This document shows, piece by piece, positions 44,770 to 57,605 of a DNA stretch of 64,000 bases (position 1 is its first letter; each line of letters begins with the position of its first letter). The DNA is taken from assembly GCA_016617855.1 (NCBI GenBank), contig JAECUM010001712.1, forward strand, positions 1 to 64,000, given 5' to 3'. The translations under genes and the position numbers were made by a program. This DNA comes from Megalonaias nervosa (lineage: Eukaryota > Mollusca > Bivalvia > Unionida > Unionidae). Below the pieces are notes generated by a model. The model saw nothing but the letters and a program-made list of their open reading frames with translations, ran no database searches and was not told the DNA's origin.

Positions 44770-45760
44770 TTAATATACAATTTTACAAACACCTGTCCTA
44801 TTACAAGTACATACCATGTTTCGTGAGACACAAACACTTGTCTTAATACAAGTACATACCATGTTTCGTGAGACACAAGCACTTGTCTTAATACAAGTAC
44901 ACACCATGTTTCATGAGACACAAACACTTGTCTGAATAAAAGTACATACCGTGTTTCATGAGAAACAAACACTTGTCTGAATACAAGTACATACCATGTT
45001 TCATGACACACAAACACCTGTCATAATATACCTGTCATAATATAACTACATAACACTTATACTGATACAACCACATGCCAAATTTAGTTGACAAACACTT
45101 GTCGCAACTAAACCGTAAGTTTCATGGGACACAAACACTCATCATAGTATAACTATATACCAAGTTGGGACAGAAAGACTAGTCATAATACAACTGTATA
45201 TTAAGTTTCTTTGGACACAGACACTAGTCATGATACAACTTCACAGTACATTTCATGGGGTACAAACACTTGTCATTATATAACTATAAGCCAAGTTTAG
45301 GACAGAAAGGCTTGTCATGATACAACTGTATATTAAGGTTCATTGGACACAAACATCAGTCATGATACAACTACATAACAAGTTTGGGACAGAAGGACTT
45401 GTTATGATACAACTTCAAGTTTGGGACACAAAGACCTATCATCATACAACTAGACTGCAAGTTTCATCGGACACAAACACTTGTCATGATACAATTAGAT
45501 TTCAAGTGTCATGGGACACAAACACTTGTCATGATACAATTAGATTTCAAGTGTCATGGGACACAAACACTTGTCATGATACAATTAGATTTCAAGTGTC
45601 ATGGGACACAAACACTTGTCATGATACAATTAGATTTCAAGTGTCATGGGACACAAACACTTGTCATGATACAATTTGATTTCAAGTGTCATGGGACACA
45701 AACACTTCTCATGATACAACTACTGTACATACCACATTTGGGACACAACACCGACCACTC
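44770..45760. repeat. 45-bp minisatellite, about 20 copies in two subtypes
   Basis: Left part (44,790-45,060) has units with ACAAGTACATACCATGTTTC; right part (45,300-45,730) has units with GATACAATTAGATTTCAAGT. Both carry GACACAAACACTTGTC. The middle is more diverged. Six units at 45,460-45,720 are nearly identical, a sign of recent homogenisation. The 45-bp period keeps frames open on both strands (89 and 120 codons), but the changes do not look protein-constrained. Confidence 0.92.
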
Positions 45761-48700
45761 AGATGCTGGAATCTGAATGGATGATTGACGTCAATTCAGT
45801 GACAAATCTGATGACAGACTTCCAATGGTTGTTATCAAATCCCTGAAAATTCAGATGTCATTTACTGATTGGCTGATACTAAATCACAGACCAACCAATG
45901 TCAAAATCGGATTGGTTGACATCATTTCAAGGACCACAAATCAATAGTCTGAATTGTGTCTAAGCGTAAAAGCTTGAGACGTGGTGATTGCAACAAACAT
46001 TTGAATAGCACCATATAATGTCATCAAGCTGTTAAAAGTTGGCCTTGTAACCACAAGAAAATCATAGAAATATCATTTGAAATGAAGTTAGGGTTATAGG
46101 TGGGGTAAATGGGATGCATGACTTGTTAGTTATTATCACCAAAGGGAATTTTAGTGTGTGAAAAAGTTAAAACTATACATGTTTGAATGGAAAGGAAATA
46201 ACAGAATAGCAGTGCCAATATTAGGTTTCTAACCAGCCAGTAGATGGTGTGATAAGTTGGAAAACATACCAGTATCAGGTAAGGTTGTTGGGTTTCACCA
46301 AGACTTTGATTAAAAAATCCCAGACAACTAGATCAGTATCATGATAAATCTAAGTAACTTGTCATATTCCTGCTGTTTCAGCATCATTTAGTCATGGTAT
46401 GATCTGGGGGGAAAAGGGCTGTCCTTCAGTGGGGGCTCACCAGTTATTATGTACTTTTGAGAGAGTGACGTATGTAAGGTGAAGTTGTTTACATTTGTAA
46501 GATGCACAATGGAGAGAATGTTGCCATACCTCTATGCTACTTTGATGTAATGTGGCAGACATTTCTTAGGATATTGTACTTGTGGAAATTGTACATGATC
46601 TAAGCACACAGTATAACAAATGGATGATCCCATGTGCTTGACAAATTAACCTGAATTAGTGAAAAGTACACTAACTTTAGCAGTCATTAAAATAGGGAAA
46701 ACGAATTTTGCTAAAGTAGGCAATAGCAGCTTCTTAAAGTGCAATGAACGAAAAACAAAATATCTGAAAAACAAAAACAGTTATTGGCTCTTTTTTCTAC
46801 AATTTACCTCTGAAGTCCAGGAAGTGAAAATGAACAAGCAGAGCTAGCAGTTTTTTTATTTGAGCACATCTGAAGTGAGCCCAAGCTGTATACTCTAGAA
46901 CCCAAATTACCCCCATCAATCATACACCAAAATAAAGGGAATTAAAAGTTCTTTTAACAACACCTAAGATATACAAAGTTTTTATAAAACAGCCAGTATA
47001 ACCAGTGAGGAAATCCTGGGAAATTCTCTTTCTTTAAAATTCTAACCCTATGCAAAATACGAAACTGTAGAGTGCCACCTCAGTTAGTAATGGTTAGCCA
47101 ATCATATTCTGCATGTGGGGAAAGGGGTGTGGGATTAAGATATATAGATAGATAGAGAAAAAGCAGAAAGAAATAGAAGAGAAGAGAACCAGAACAAGAT
47201 ACAAGTTTCAGATATGAATTGGGAACTTAACTTACAAGATAAATTTGGAAAAAGAAACAGAGAGAGAAATACAAGATAGTAAATTAATAGAAAGGTTACC
47301 TAATAGATATAACAGAGTGATAGATAGTTATTATTAGCAGATAACTATAGCAAGAAAGCATGCAGCTAAACTGGAGTGTAGAATCTGGAGAGGTGGACAG
47401 AACTTAGAGCGTGTATATTTGTTATAAACACTAGATTGCACTGGTCTTCCCTCAAGCTGAAGTCAAAAGACAAGACTTAACAGGTCAGAGTTTTCCTAAA
47501 CTGGACGATAGTACCAAGCCAGAAAACTTACCCTTCTTTCCCTACAAGGACCTATTTCAGTAAGTCTGCTGCTAACATGGCATCATTCCAAACATTGGGT
47601 CACTGACAAATAACACAGACTACTAATAGAAGACCTTTGTTCCTGTGGCAAACAATGTTAAATGTCTAAAGTGCCTTGCCTTTGCAGATCCAGGGTGACC
47701 TAATGTTATGATATGAACCTGCCCCAAACCCTTCAGAGTCATGTCTGGTACTGCTCACCACTGAACCATTGCAACTAATATGTGGATGAAAACAAAGCTC
47801 CTTTGAATGATTAGCAACAAGAGACCCATGTGGCCTGAGATTACTCACCTAGCTGACATCTGCCTAAAAGTAAAATGCAAGAACAATTGACCAATAAGTC
47901 TTGATCAGTAAAAAGCTTTAAATGAAACCTTCTCCCAGTGCAGTGCAGTCCAGCACACAGTTGTGAAAGAAATAATTCCAAGGTTTATCCAGTTTGAATA
48001 CCTTCATCAATATTTCACAGCACATCAACATCATTTGTTAAATATTGTAAGACCTTTATGCCACAATGCTATTATTCAAGAGTTGGTCAAATTCTCCACT
48101 GTTCAGCATTTATTTAAGTTATTAAACACAGTGATATATTTAGATAGCATTTTTTTATCTTATGTAAATATATCACTATGTTTAATAACAACAATCATAT
48201 TTGATCTGGGATCAAAATAATTTATATCACTGTCAAAGGATTTCAAACTAGGACACTGATAATTTGATAACTGGGTTTTTAATAAAAGTTTTTAAATGGT
48301 GTTCTATTATTTACAGCTGAAAGACCTTCAAGCCAATACACTTTCCTTCAAATTTGTTTGAATTATCTTGAGCAGTTATTAGGAAGATGACATTTCCCTA
48401 CTTTTGTTAGTAACTGACACCATATCTGATAGCAGATCACTGTCATTTGGCTGAAAAACACTATCTTTCTATTTATTTTATTTTGCATAAATTGAAAGTC
48501 ATCAATGGCAGGATACTTTATTCTCAAATTCTGTCAGTTGGTTTCTGAGAAGTCATGTAATTTATTCTAGATCTGGTAATAGTAGCAATATTTGATAGGG
48601 GGATTGGTATAATTTAATTAATTTGGAAATACCTGTTATAAAATATGGGTGGGAAGGGTCTGAGCAAACTCGGATTAGTCTGATGTGACAAGTCGTATAA

Positions 48701-49254
48701 ATGTTTTATATGACATCATTTGCACATCTATGAAAGATTTTTATGCCAGAATGCCTTCTATCAAATTCTTGATAGCAGCACGTGTTACTTTCACTGACAA
48801 AATGGTGTTTGTGACTTTTGTAGCATTCCTCGAAAATTGGAAGTACAAAGGTCGACTGTTGCCATGCTTGGCAATTAACATACACCTATCTTTTCTTAAC
48901 CATTTCGAATTCCCTGACACCTAATCAATGTCCTCATAACACCATGTGTTCATCTGGAATGTGTCATTTTGTCTAAATCGAATCATTTACCTAATGTGAC
49001 GATTTCGCTCCGCAATCATGCTGAATTCCATTGTCATGCGGTCTGCTTCGGTGACATTCTAACGGTGCATGACCTAACATATGTTTCGAACTCTTGCTCT
49101 TAACAAACCTCAGTAAACACGGTATCTGCAGCAAAAGAAGACAATATTTTTATACTATATGAGATAAATTGCTATGATTACAATATGTAAACAAAATACT
49201 GACTTTGAATTTATTACAGCAGTTTTCTGCAACTTCGTTAAACTTTCTGTTGTC
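45761..49254. other. No gene seen apart from SINE traces
   Basis: Searched on both strands for the missing 5' crotonase exons without success. A short possible first exon on the minus strand near 49,030-48,990 (ATGACAATGG onwards, followed by GTAAAT) is too short to support. Confidence 0.4.
47660..47790 (-). mobile_element. Degenerate SINE-like repeat, family C (another copy)
   Basis: AAAGTGCCTTGCCTTTGCAG with a B-box-like GGTTCATATC on the minus strand, in the same order as at 42,010-42,160. Confidence 0.5.
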
Positions 49255-49367
49255 ATTGCAGATTGCTTGACGGGATTCGACTCAGCAGTTTCTAAACACT
49301 TAAATTCACGATTAAATTGTACTTTTTAGATACTATTTTATTGTAACACTTCAGATCACAATTCCTT

Positions 49368-49398
<31 letters not shown>

Positions 49399-49850
49399 TT
49401 AAAATTGTTTAGTTTATTAATTGTCTCTGTAGGTTTTATAGAACCTTTAGCAATATTTTTTTTATACAATACATCACAATATAATTATGTATTTATTTAT
49501 TTATTTATTTATTTATTTATTAAATATTTATTTACTGAAAATTGTTTATTTTTTTAATTGTATCTGGCAAGCCACTTTACTGCAGAGGAAAATAAGATGA
49601 TGACGGTTGCTTCACGGGATTCGGCTCAGCAGATTCCAAACACTTAAATTCACAAATAAATTTGACATTTATATATACTTTTTTATGTTTAAAATTCTCA
49701 TCACAATAAAATTATTTATTTATTTATTTATTAAATATTTATTTATTGAAAATTGTTTATTTTCTTAATTGTCTTTATAAGTTCTGTGGAATTTTTAGCA
49801 GTATTTTATAAAATACAGTTTTCTCATTTCAGGTTTATTTACAGCAAAAA
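49255..49850. repeat. Tandem duplication of about 345 bp containing (TTTA)n
   Basis: CGGGATTCGACTCAGCAG at 49,271 and CGGGATTCGGCTCAGCAG at 49,615 are each followed by an AAACACTTAAATTCAC segment, a (TTTA)n tract and AAAATTGTTTA. An additional (TTTA)n copy lies at 49,490-49,525. Confidence 0.85.
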
Positions 49851-50374
49851 ATTATCTCTAATATTTTTTTTTCAGAATTTGTTCTGTCAAATGAACCATG
49901 GCATAAAGCAACGTCGACGACAATTGTTTTTTTTTAAATGCAGGAAAACAGAAACTATATACTGAGTTATGGTATTAATGTCATCGAATCCTAGTGTGAG
50001 AATGTACTTATGTTTAAAAAAACGCAGTGTAAAATTGGTTAGCAAGATGGAATCGGAACCAGAAGAATGATGCTTCGATCCCTCCCTGGTGTGTATCTGA
50101 CAAGGCACTTTAACGCAAATGGCTCAGCAAGATGCAGCCTATCAAATAACTTTTCAGCCTATTTAGAAAACAAAAGCCTTTCTTCTGAAATTAGAATAAG
50201 ACCACACTCCTGTGGTTTTCAATGTGCTTAATAAATCACAATATTACCTATTACATTTCAAAGAAGAATAACACATTTAGTTAGGATTCGTCTTCGATGC
50301 TGATCTTCGGATGACTGTTCCCTAAGCCAGTACATGACATATGTGGTATATTTATACTACTGTTTACAAGATTT

Positions 50375-50810
50375 AGGAATCCCAGCAAGAATGATAAAAG
50401 TCTGTATACACAGGAATCCCAGCAAGAATGATACAAGTCTGTATATACAGGAACCCCAAGCAAGAATGATACAAGTCTATATACACAGGAATCCCAGCAA
50501 GAATGATACAAATCTGTATAGACAGGAATCCCAGCAAGAATGATAAAAGTCTGTATACACAGGAATCCCTAGCAAGAATGATACAAGTCTGTATACACAG
50601 GAATCCCCAGCAAGAATGATACAAGTCTGTATACACAGAAACCCCTAGCAAGAATGATAAAAGTCTGTATAGACAGGAATCCCCAGCACGAATGATAAAA
50701 GTCTGTATACAAAGGAATCCCCAGCAAGAATGATAAAAGTCTGTATACACAGGAATCCCCAGCAAGAATGATAAAAGACTATACACAGGAATCCCCAACA
50801 GGTGTGATAC
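50375..50810. repeat. 37-bp minisatellite (subtype A), about 11 copies
   Basis: Units of AGGAATCCCAGCAAGAATGA plus TAAAAGTCTGTATACAC. The long frames on both strands (141 codons minus) are repeat artefacts. It passes into the 32-bp subtype B array. Confidence 0.92.
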
Positions 50811-51460
50811 AGGTCCGCATACATGAGAATCCTCAGCAAGTATGACACATTTATGTATACATCATTAGCATGCATGATACAATTATGTATACATCATTAG
50901 CCTGCATGATACAATTATGTATACATCATTAGCATGCATGATACAAGTATGTATACATCATTTGCATGCATGATACAAGTATGTATACATCATTAGCATG
51001 CATGATACAAGTATGTATACATCATTTGCATGCATGATACAAGTATGTATACATCATTTGCATGCATGATACAATTATGTATACATCATTTGCATGCATG
51101 ATACAAGTATGTATACATCATTAGCATGCATGATACAAGTATGTATACATCATTAGCATGCATGATACAAGTATGTATACATCATTAGCATGCATGATAC
51201 AAGTATGTATACATCATTAGCATGCATGATACAAGTATGTATACATCATTAGCATGCATGATACAAGTATATATACATCATTAGCATGCATGATACAATT
51301 ATGTATACATCATTAGCATGCATGATACAATTATGTATACATCATTAGCATGCATGATACAATTATGTATATATCATTAGCATGCGTGATACAAGTTTGT
51401 ATACATAGGAATATCCAGTAAGAATGATACAAGTCTGTCTATACACGAATCTCCAGCAAA
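50810..51460. repeat. 32-bp minisatellite (subtype B), about 18 copies, ending at TRIM pseudogene
   Basis: Units of ATGCATGATACAAGTATGTA plus TACATCATTAGC, many identical. After 51,405 two A-type units return and run directly into the truncated TRIM coiled coil at about 51,461. A- and B-type units share GATACAAGT and TGTATAC. Confidence 0.92.
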
Positions 51461-52244
51461 TTTAACTAAAGCAGTATTGATTTTCCTTCTGATTTTTTTA
51501 ATTCTAGCGGATAGGCCATTGGCTTGTGACTCAAGATCATTGATGTTTAATTCGTTTGATTCCATATATTTAAGTAAATGACTCTCCACTAACTTCAATT
51601 CATCCAGGACATTCTCAGCTTTGATTTCTTGTAAACGAGAAGGGAGGTCCCTCTTAAAATCAATAGCACTGGAACAGGCTTTATGCTTTCGAAATGAGCA
51701 TGTACCACACCATGCCGCATTGTGATCTTTGCAGTAGAATTGCACATACTCGCTGTCATGTTCGGAACATGTAAAACCTTCTGTAATTTTCATTTTATCT
51801 TGTTGATTGCTTGATATTTCCTCTATGATAATAATTGTATGATTTTTGGACACTTTTTGTTTCCTATGAAACTGCAGGCAATCACCGCACATTGCTTCCT
51901 TGCAAACAGTACAGAGACGCCCTCATAGTTACAAGCGTCACAAACACGATCTACTTTCGATTTTCTTGGTAATATTGAGTGTAAAACTGTGTCGGTAGGA
52001 AAGAGCGACGCCTATTTAGTGGCTGCTTCATTTCGTTTGAAAGGACTAGTTGTTTGTCTACATACCGGGCATTGGATGTATTTGAGTTTCTCATGCTTTG
52101 TAGCTTCACTTGTAATGTAGGACTGTAAACAACTCTGACAGTATGTGTGGGCACACGGTAGCTGTCGTGTCGTGGGTATGTTGAAGTGTCCCAAACAAAT
52201 CGGACATGGCGGCTCATCTTCATCTGTTTTTTAGATGTCGCCAT
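51461..52244 (-). pseudogene. Truncated TRIM copy (RING, B-boxes, start of coiled coil)
   Basis: Read on the minus strand this matches the 5' part of the TRIM gene at 10,471. The ATG at 52,244 has the same upstream bases (TGTTCATA) as the pseudogene at 6,889. A one-base loss in an A run (plus-strand T run 52,227-52,232) shifts the frame directly after the start, Trp76 has become TAG (52,014-52,012), and 19 bp are missing from B-box 1 near 51,915. The RING keeps its cysteines and histidine, B-box 2 (51,785-51,660) is well kept, and about 60 residues of coiled coil follow. Homology ends abruptly near 51,461, where a minisatellite begins, so the rest of the coiled coil and the propeller are absent. 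Protein divergence from the intact gene is larger than for the copy at 6,889, so this is an older or separate lineage. Confidence 0.9.
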
Positions 52245-53179
52245 TATGAACAATTAAGTATACCATATCGTATCCAGGATACAGGCGTATTTAGTTCTGC
52301 TTTTACGGATCGAAATTACAAGCCTCTTCTCGTAATGACTTTCTTGGTTTTTCCTTGGGTTGATTGTGTAGGGCGGTGTAAAGATATACTGGTTCACGTG
52401 TCACAGTCTTTTAAATAAATAAAAGGTTTAGCCTATGAGATATAGTTGAAAATTTAAAATGCAGATAAAGGAAAGATGGCTATATGTTGATGAATGTACA
52501 CAAATGTGTAAGGTGGTAAAGAAATATTCAGAAAGCAGTCTAAATACTGCCAATGAATACTAAACAACATATCCAAATAAAGTATAACAAACTTGGAAGT
52601 CTCCGTGATCGATTAGAAAGGTACACAACTCCACCTAAAATCACACTTTGATTTTCATAATCCGGGGTTATATCCCATTATAGGCATTGCTGTTAATTGA
52701 TGATTATCGGGCAGCTGTAGAATAATTATTTTGTCACGACATTGTGAACTTGACTGTTTAGGGGAGAATGTACAGGTAATTTTTTAAAGGATATATGAAA
52801 TATTTAGATGTTGATTTATCTCTTGGAAGAAGGCAAAATTCGGATTTAAAAAATTGTAAAAGTGTCATGGTGTAGTTATTCATTAGCAAATATGACTCTG
52901 TTAGCATAGGTGTTCCTTGGTAGGACTGCGAATCACCCTACGATTTTCAGAAGCGCGCGTTTTCTGTCCGAACTTTACCTAAGTCTCATGTGCACTAAAT
53001 GTGCACTAAAGGTTTTCTCGTTTGTTGGGTGTTTTATATTTACTAGCCATTTCTAGAATCTATGTTGCCCGGTTATTGGCATTCCACTCAAAGTTTCCCT
53101 GCCTATAATGAAGCTAGAAAACTGTAGGCTTAATTTCAACACTTCCAATCTTTATCAATAGGCTCTATTCTATCAACAT

Positions 53180-53725
53180 GAAAGCTTTCACAGTATTAGC
53201 TGTAATGACAATTTAAACATCCCACTTTAGCCACTTTGGGCCCTAGCATACTTGCTGTATATCACGATACCTATTGTGCTACGCTCAGAAAAACGTACAA
53301 ATATTTCGCAATATATGTATATAGACTTGTATCATATTTGCTGGAGATTACTGTATAGACACACTTGTATCATTCTTGGGTTATTCCTATGCATACAAAC
53401 TTGTCATACATGCTAATGATTTATACATAATTGTATCATGCATGCTAATGATGTATACATACTTGTATCATACTTGCTGGAGATTCGTGTAGGCTAATAT
53501 AGACAGACTTGTATCATTCTTGCTGGTTATTCCTATGTATACAGATTTGTATCATGCATGCTAATGATGTGTGCATACTTGTAGCTTTCACAGTATCAGC
53601 TGTAATGACAATTTAAACATCCCGCTTTAGCCACTTTGGGCTCTAGCATAATTGCGGTATATCACGATACCTATTGTGGTACGTTCAGAAAAAAACGTAC
53701 AAATATTTCGCGATATCCAGTTACC
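53180..53725. repeat. Direct duplication of about 130 bp within the inverted minisatellite zone
   Basis: The segment from AGCTTTCACAGTATTAGCTG at 53,182 to the CAAATATTTCGCAATAT end near 53,314 recurs at 53,584-53,718 with about ten differences. Both copies run into minisatellite units, so the duplicated unit is about 400 bp. Confidence 0.88.
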
Positions 53726-53915
53726 ATATTTGCTGGAGATTACTGTATAGACAGACTTGTATCATTCTTGCCGGTTATTCCTATGTATACAAACTTGTAT
53801 CATGCATGCTAATGATGTATACATACTTGTATCATGCATGCTAATGATGTACACATACTTGTATCATACTTGCAGGAGATTCCCATGTATGCGGACCTGT
53901 ATCATATCCAGGTTG
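53310..53915. repeat. Inverted copies of the 37/32-bp minisatellite
   Basis: Here the units read in reverse complement relative to 50,375-51,460: ACTTGTATCATGCATGCTAA with TGATGTATACAT, and TTGCTGGAGATT with GTATCATTCTTG. Only about 12 irregular units, interrupted by the duplicated segment at 53,584-53,725. Together with the array at 50,375-51,460 it brackets the TRIM fragment in opposite orientations. Confidence 0.85.
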
Positions 53916-54207
53916 TCCAATCTCAGTTTAGTTCAATGTTATTCACTTAAAACATTAACATCATTCTTGAAATCGCTAATATGTAAATATTTAGACCACT
54001 ATTATTCAAATTTACCGTAAAGCCGTCAATTAATATTACTCAGTTTACATCACCTAAAATAAATGATGTAAATTACTTTTGCACATTAATTTGTATCAAG
54101 TGGGTAGGTGGAAGGACCATAAATAAATAGATGAAATTGTTCATGTTGACGATAATAACGAGAATGATAAAATTGTATTAATGATGACAGTTATTAGAGT
54201 GCTATAA

Positions 54208-54224
54208 TAATAATAATAATAATA

Positions 54225-54262
<38 letters not shown>
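54208..54262. repeat. (TAA)n(TTA)n self-complementary microsatellite
   Basis: Seven TAA-type units run directly into about ten TTA units, so the tract can pair with itself. A plain (TTA)n lies at 20,035-20,069. Confidence 0.93.
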
Positions 54263-54263
<1 letters not shown>

Positions 54264-54379
54264 GAATTAAATATTATGAGTTTTTTAATTTACATTGTTT
54301 TTTAGTTGCCTAATTGTCTTCCACTATATTTCTGTACATGCAACATTGAACAATGATTGGCTAGAACATGCCGCTCGGA

Positions 54380-54480
54380 CTAGACATACTGCCGTACTAG
54401 GGATTGAACGAGGATTTACTTTGCTAAAAACTGCCGCGATAACCACCTTAGCTCTCTGGAATGATGCAACCGATCAGAGA
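54380..54480 (-). mobile_element. Possible tRNA-like SINE head
   Basis: The minus strand reads CTAAGGTGGTTATCGCGGCA and then TTCAATCCCTAGTACGG, a plausible A/B box pair. No body was recognised. The 99-codon plus-strand frame across it (54,295-54,594) is not supported by any motif. Confidence 0.35.
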
Positions 54481-54744
54481 GACATAGTTCCCTGGCTTTG
54501 TCAGATGCAGGTCAGACCTACTGAGGTTATCTTGAACCGCTTTCCAATTATGACAAGCCTACGTTACGTTATATTACAAATTACTGGACAATAAGTCTGT
54601 GGACAAAATTCGCCTCGAGCCCAAGCTCAAACAAGGGAGCATCTTAATTATAAAGTGACCTAAAACGAAGTGACCTATCCGATCTAATACAAAAGCCTCA
54701 TGATTCCTTTTAACTTGATACAGTATGTACCACTGTGTGTTCAT

Positions 54745-54900
54745 TACGCGGACAGTCAGTAATTGTACCGTCATTGTTATACAGACAGTCAATAATTTAA
54801 CCGTCTTGGATTCACGGACAGTCGATAATTTCACCGTCATTGCTACACGGACAGTCAATAATTTTACCGTCTTTGATACAACGACAGTCAATAATTGTAT
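54745..54900. repeat. 33-bp minisatellite, 5 copies
   Basis: Units of CGGACAGTCAATAATTTTAC plus CGTCATTGATACA. A 105-codon minus-strand frame through it is a by-product. Confidence 0.9.
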
Positions 54901-57605
54901 CTAAACTGCACGAACTCTGAGGGAGAACGAACTCTGAGGGAGAAATAATAACATGCCCTATTCAGTCTGAATTCTTTCACACATCACGCTACGCATGACA
55001 CGTAATCTAATGAGATAATGAACGATTATTATCAGGACAATTTTAAAGCTCACGTAAACTTATTCTAAGAGTAATTGAGGAGACAAGAGCAAGTGATAGA
55101 AGAAAGAGAATAAGTGACGAGCCACTAAAATCGATAAATATAATCATTTTATACTACTATTACTACTGCTTCAAGTAATGCAACTATTGCTACTATACTG
55201 CTAATACCAATGATGATGATGATGATGATGAATAAACATTCCTTGATGGACTCCTCAAGAGAAATGACACAAGCTTAGAAGACAACAGACATAAAACCTT
55301 CTTCACTGCTAGCATAGCTCACTCCGTATTAAGCGCACGTATCAAAAGTATAAATATTTGTAGCCACATGAGTTTGTTTTATAGATTTTTTTTTCGTCAT
55401 CACCATTATCATTCTGTACTATAGGACCATTTTGGTCCCGAATTTATTGACTTTTGTTGCATCTATCTGTTTTAAGAATCATTTGTTTTAAAAGATTCTG
55501 TTTTAATTAGGAAAGCTTGAATAAATATGATTTGAAACTTTTAAAATGTGTATAGCTATGACAACACCTATAGGTATAAGCACATGATTTTCATTAGTTA
55601 GAGTGAGCGCATGCAGTTGATAAAGCAGACTCTTAACTTTGTTCAAAAGAAGGGAGGTAAAAAAGAAAACAGAAAATAAGACAGACGTAACGTGCTATGT
55701 CTTAATTCATATGATAGCATTATCGATAATTGGATTATTTAGATAATGATTTATATATGGACTCGGCATGGAAGTCCTGACTTTCTTGCTTGCATTTTCA
55801 AATTTTTATATGTTCGATCTATACACCAAATATTAATCCACAGCCCTTTAAGTTCTGATCGCGTAGACTCGAAAATCGAACGTGTACTTTGCTATGACAT
55901 ATATCTTCATGTCACTTCTATTCCTTTCTTGAAATTTGTTTGATCCATTTTGCAAGACAAGGTTCTTCTGAAGTGTTGTAAAGTTTACAGCTCTTTATTT
56001 GAACCATGCATGTTGCTAAAACTTGTAAGTAGCTGTGTTACAAAACACGGAGCGAAATTAGGTGAATATGTCATTGTGTTTCACTGAATGACAAGTTTCT
56101 TATGGAATGAAGTGGTTGTGTTGCCGACAATGACAAGTCATTAACATCAACTTTCTGGCGGTGATTGCGGCGGCAATAATATTTGAGCAATGTCGGGAAG
56201 TTTCCCAATTATACATGTCTTAAATGTGAACACAGAAAAGGCGCTATAACCAAGTTATATAAGAGCTGTATTTAAGTGAAACGTCAAGAATATATTACAA
56301 GAAATCAAACGTGTATATTCTAATACGCTTAGAAAAATATCTTGCAACACCTGCTTATACAGAGAGCTATGTGTTCATTAGGCAATTTACATTTGAGATA
56401 CCGATTATAACACCATTCATATCCAGAGTACCTCACTCCACTGATCACTTGTATATAAAAGTCCATTGGTTCCACCCTGATATGCTAGGAGATCGTATCT
56501 ACTGTGTGAGAGTTACGCGATCATATCGAAGTTCAAATTCGATACACAGCATTTCCCAAATAACACATATATACATGTCCAGTGGTTGTAGCTGATATGC
56601 TAAGTGTTCTTTAATGTCCCGTGTAAAATGAGAGATTCACGATCATAGCAATATTCACATTCTCAACACCGCGCTTTGAGAATCACGTGAATGTAAAAAA
56701 TAATGGTTTACTCATGGGTAGCTTAATAAATAAATAACTGAAGGCTGAGTGTTTACTGTGTAGTGTAAGAAACTATTCAATTTTGAGTTCCACAAGGTAA
56801 TAAAACTTGTCCAGGTAAACAAGCGTAACATACTTTCAGTCGACATAGAAACTGAATTTTCCATATTTGAAAAGGAGGCAGATCCTGTTGTGCATCGATT
56901 AGCCACGTGTTCCAGTAATTATTATCAAGTCTAGTGTGGAAACTTTGCTCTGTGTTGAGTCCACTGAACAAACACAAGAAATCTAAATGTGACCATTTAC
57001 CAAACTTACGTTATATCCTTATTTAGCCCTTTGTTGACATCGATAAAGTAAATTATTTGTATCAAAGTGCTCAGTTTGTAATCTCAACTGATAGCATAGA
57101 GGGTGCTCGCCACAATAGGAACGACAACTATTGCAAAAGGATAGAAATATTTGTGTGTCATATTTAGATTTTGGAGATTACGTGTGATGGAATTCGAACT
57201 GAATAATTGATTGAGCCAAAGTGTTCTTCATTTTAAGTCATAATTTTATGTACAATGTAAGTACATCTTATTGAATGCTCTACTTTTTCTCCTCAGTCTT
57301 AAATTTACAGTGGGTGAAAGGATTTTTCCTACTGATTTTTTTTTCCGTGCCTATTGGCATTGAATTCTGTATTAAAAAGAATATATCTATCTATCCATCT
57401 ATCTATCTATCTAGAAAAATAGCACACTGGATGGCACCTTTCTTCCTCCTTGAATCAGTGCTCCATCAACCCAAACATCACCAGCATCAACAGGTTTTCT
57501 TTTCGGCTTTTCCTACCATTTGACAAGTATGTATTTACAGACGTCATTTTTGAATTTTTTTGCTACAGAAATGATTCAAGGTCTTGTGATGCGTCTTATT
57601 GATCC
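54901..57605. other. No gene seen
   Basis: Contains a back-to-back 19-bp duplicate (GAACTCTGAGGGAGA) at 54,909-54,944, a short (ATG)n at 55,211 and (TATC)n at 57,380-57,412. Otherwise featureless. Confidence 0.5.

Noticed and set aside
48685..48924. A short gene on either strand
   Set aside because: Open on the plus strand for 79 codons, but neither strand shows a recognisable motif.
48990..49030. First exon of the crotonase gene on the minus strand
   Set aside because: A 47-base frame with a following GTAAAT is too little evidence, and no second exon was found.
50810..51400. CRISPR-like array
   Set aside because: The 32-bp units are contiguous with no unique spacers, and the genome is eukaryotic; it is a minisatellite.
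54295..54594. A 99-codon plus-strand gene
   Set aside because: It overlaps a possible SINE head and has no motif; the composition fits chance.
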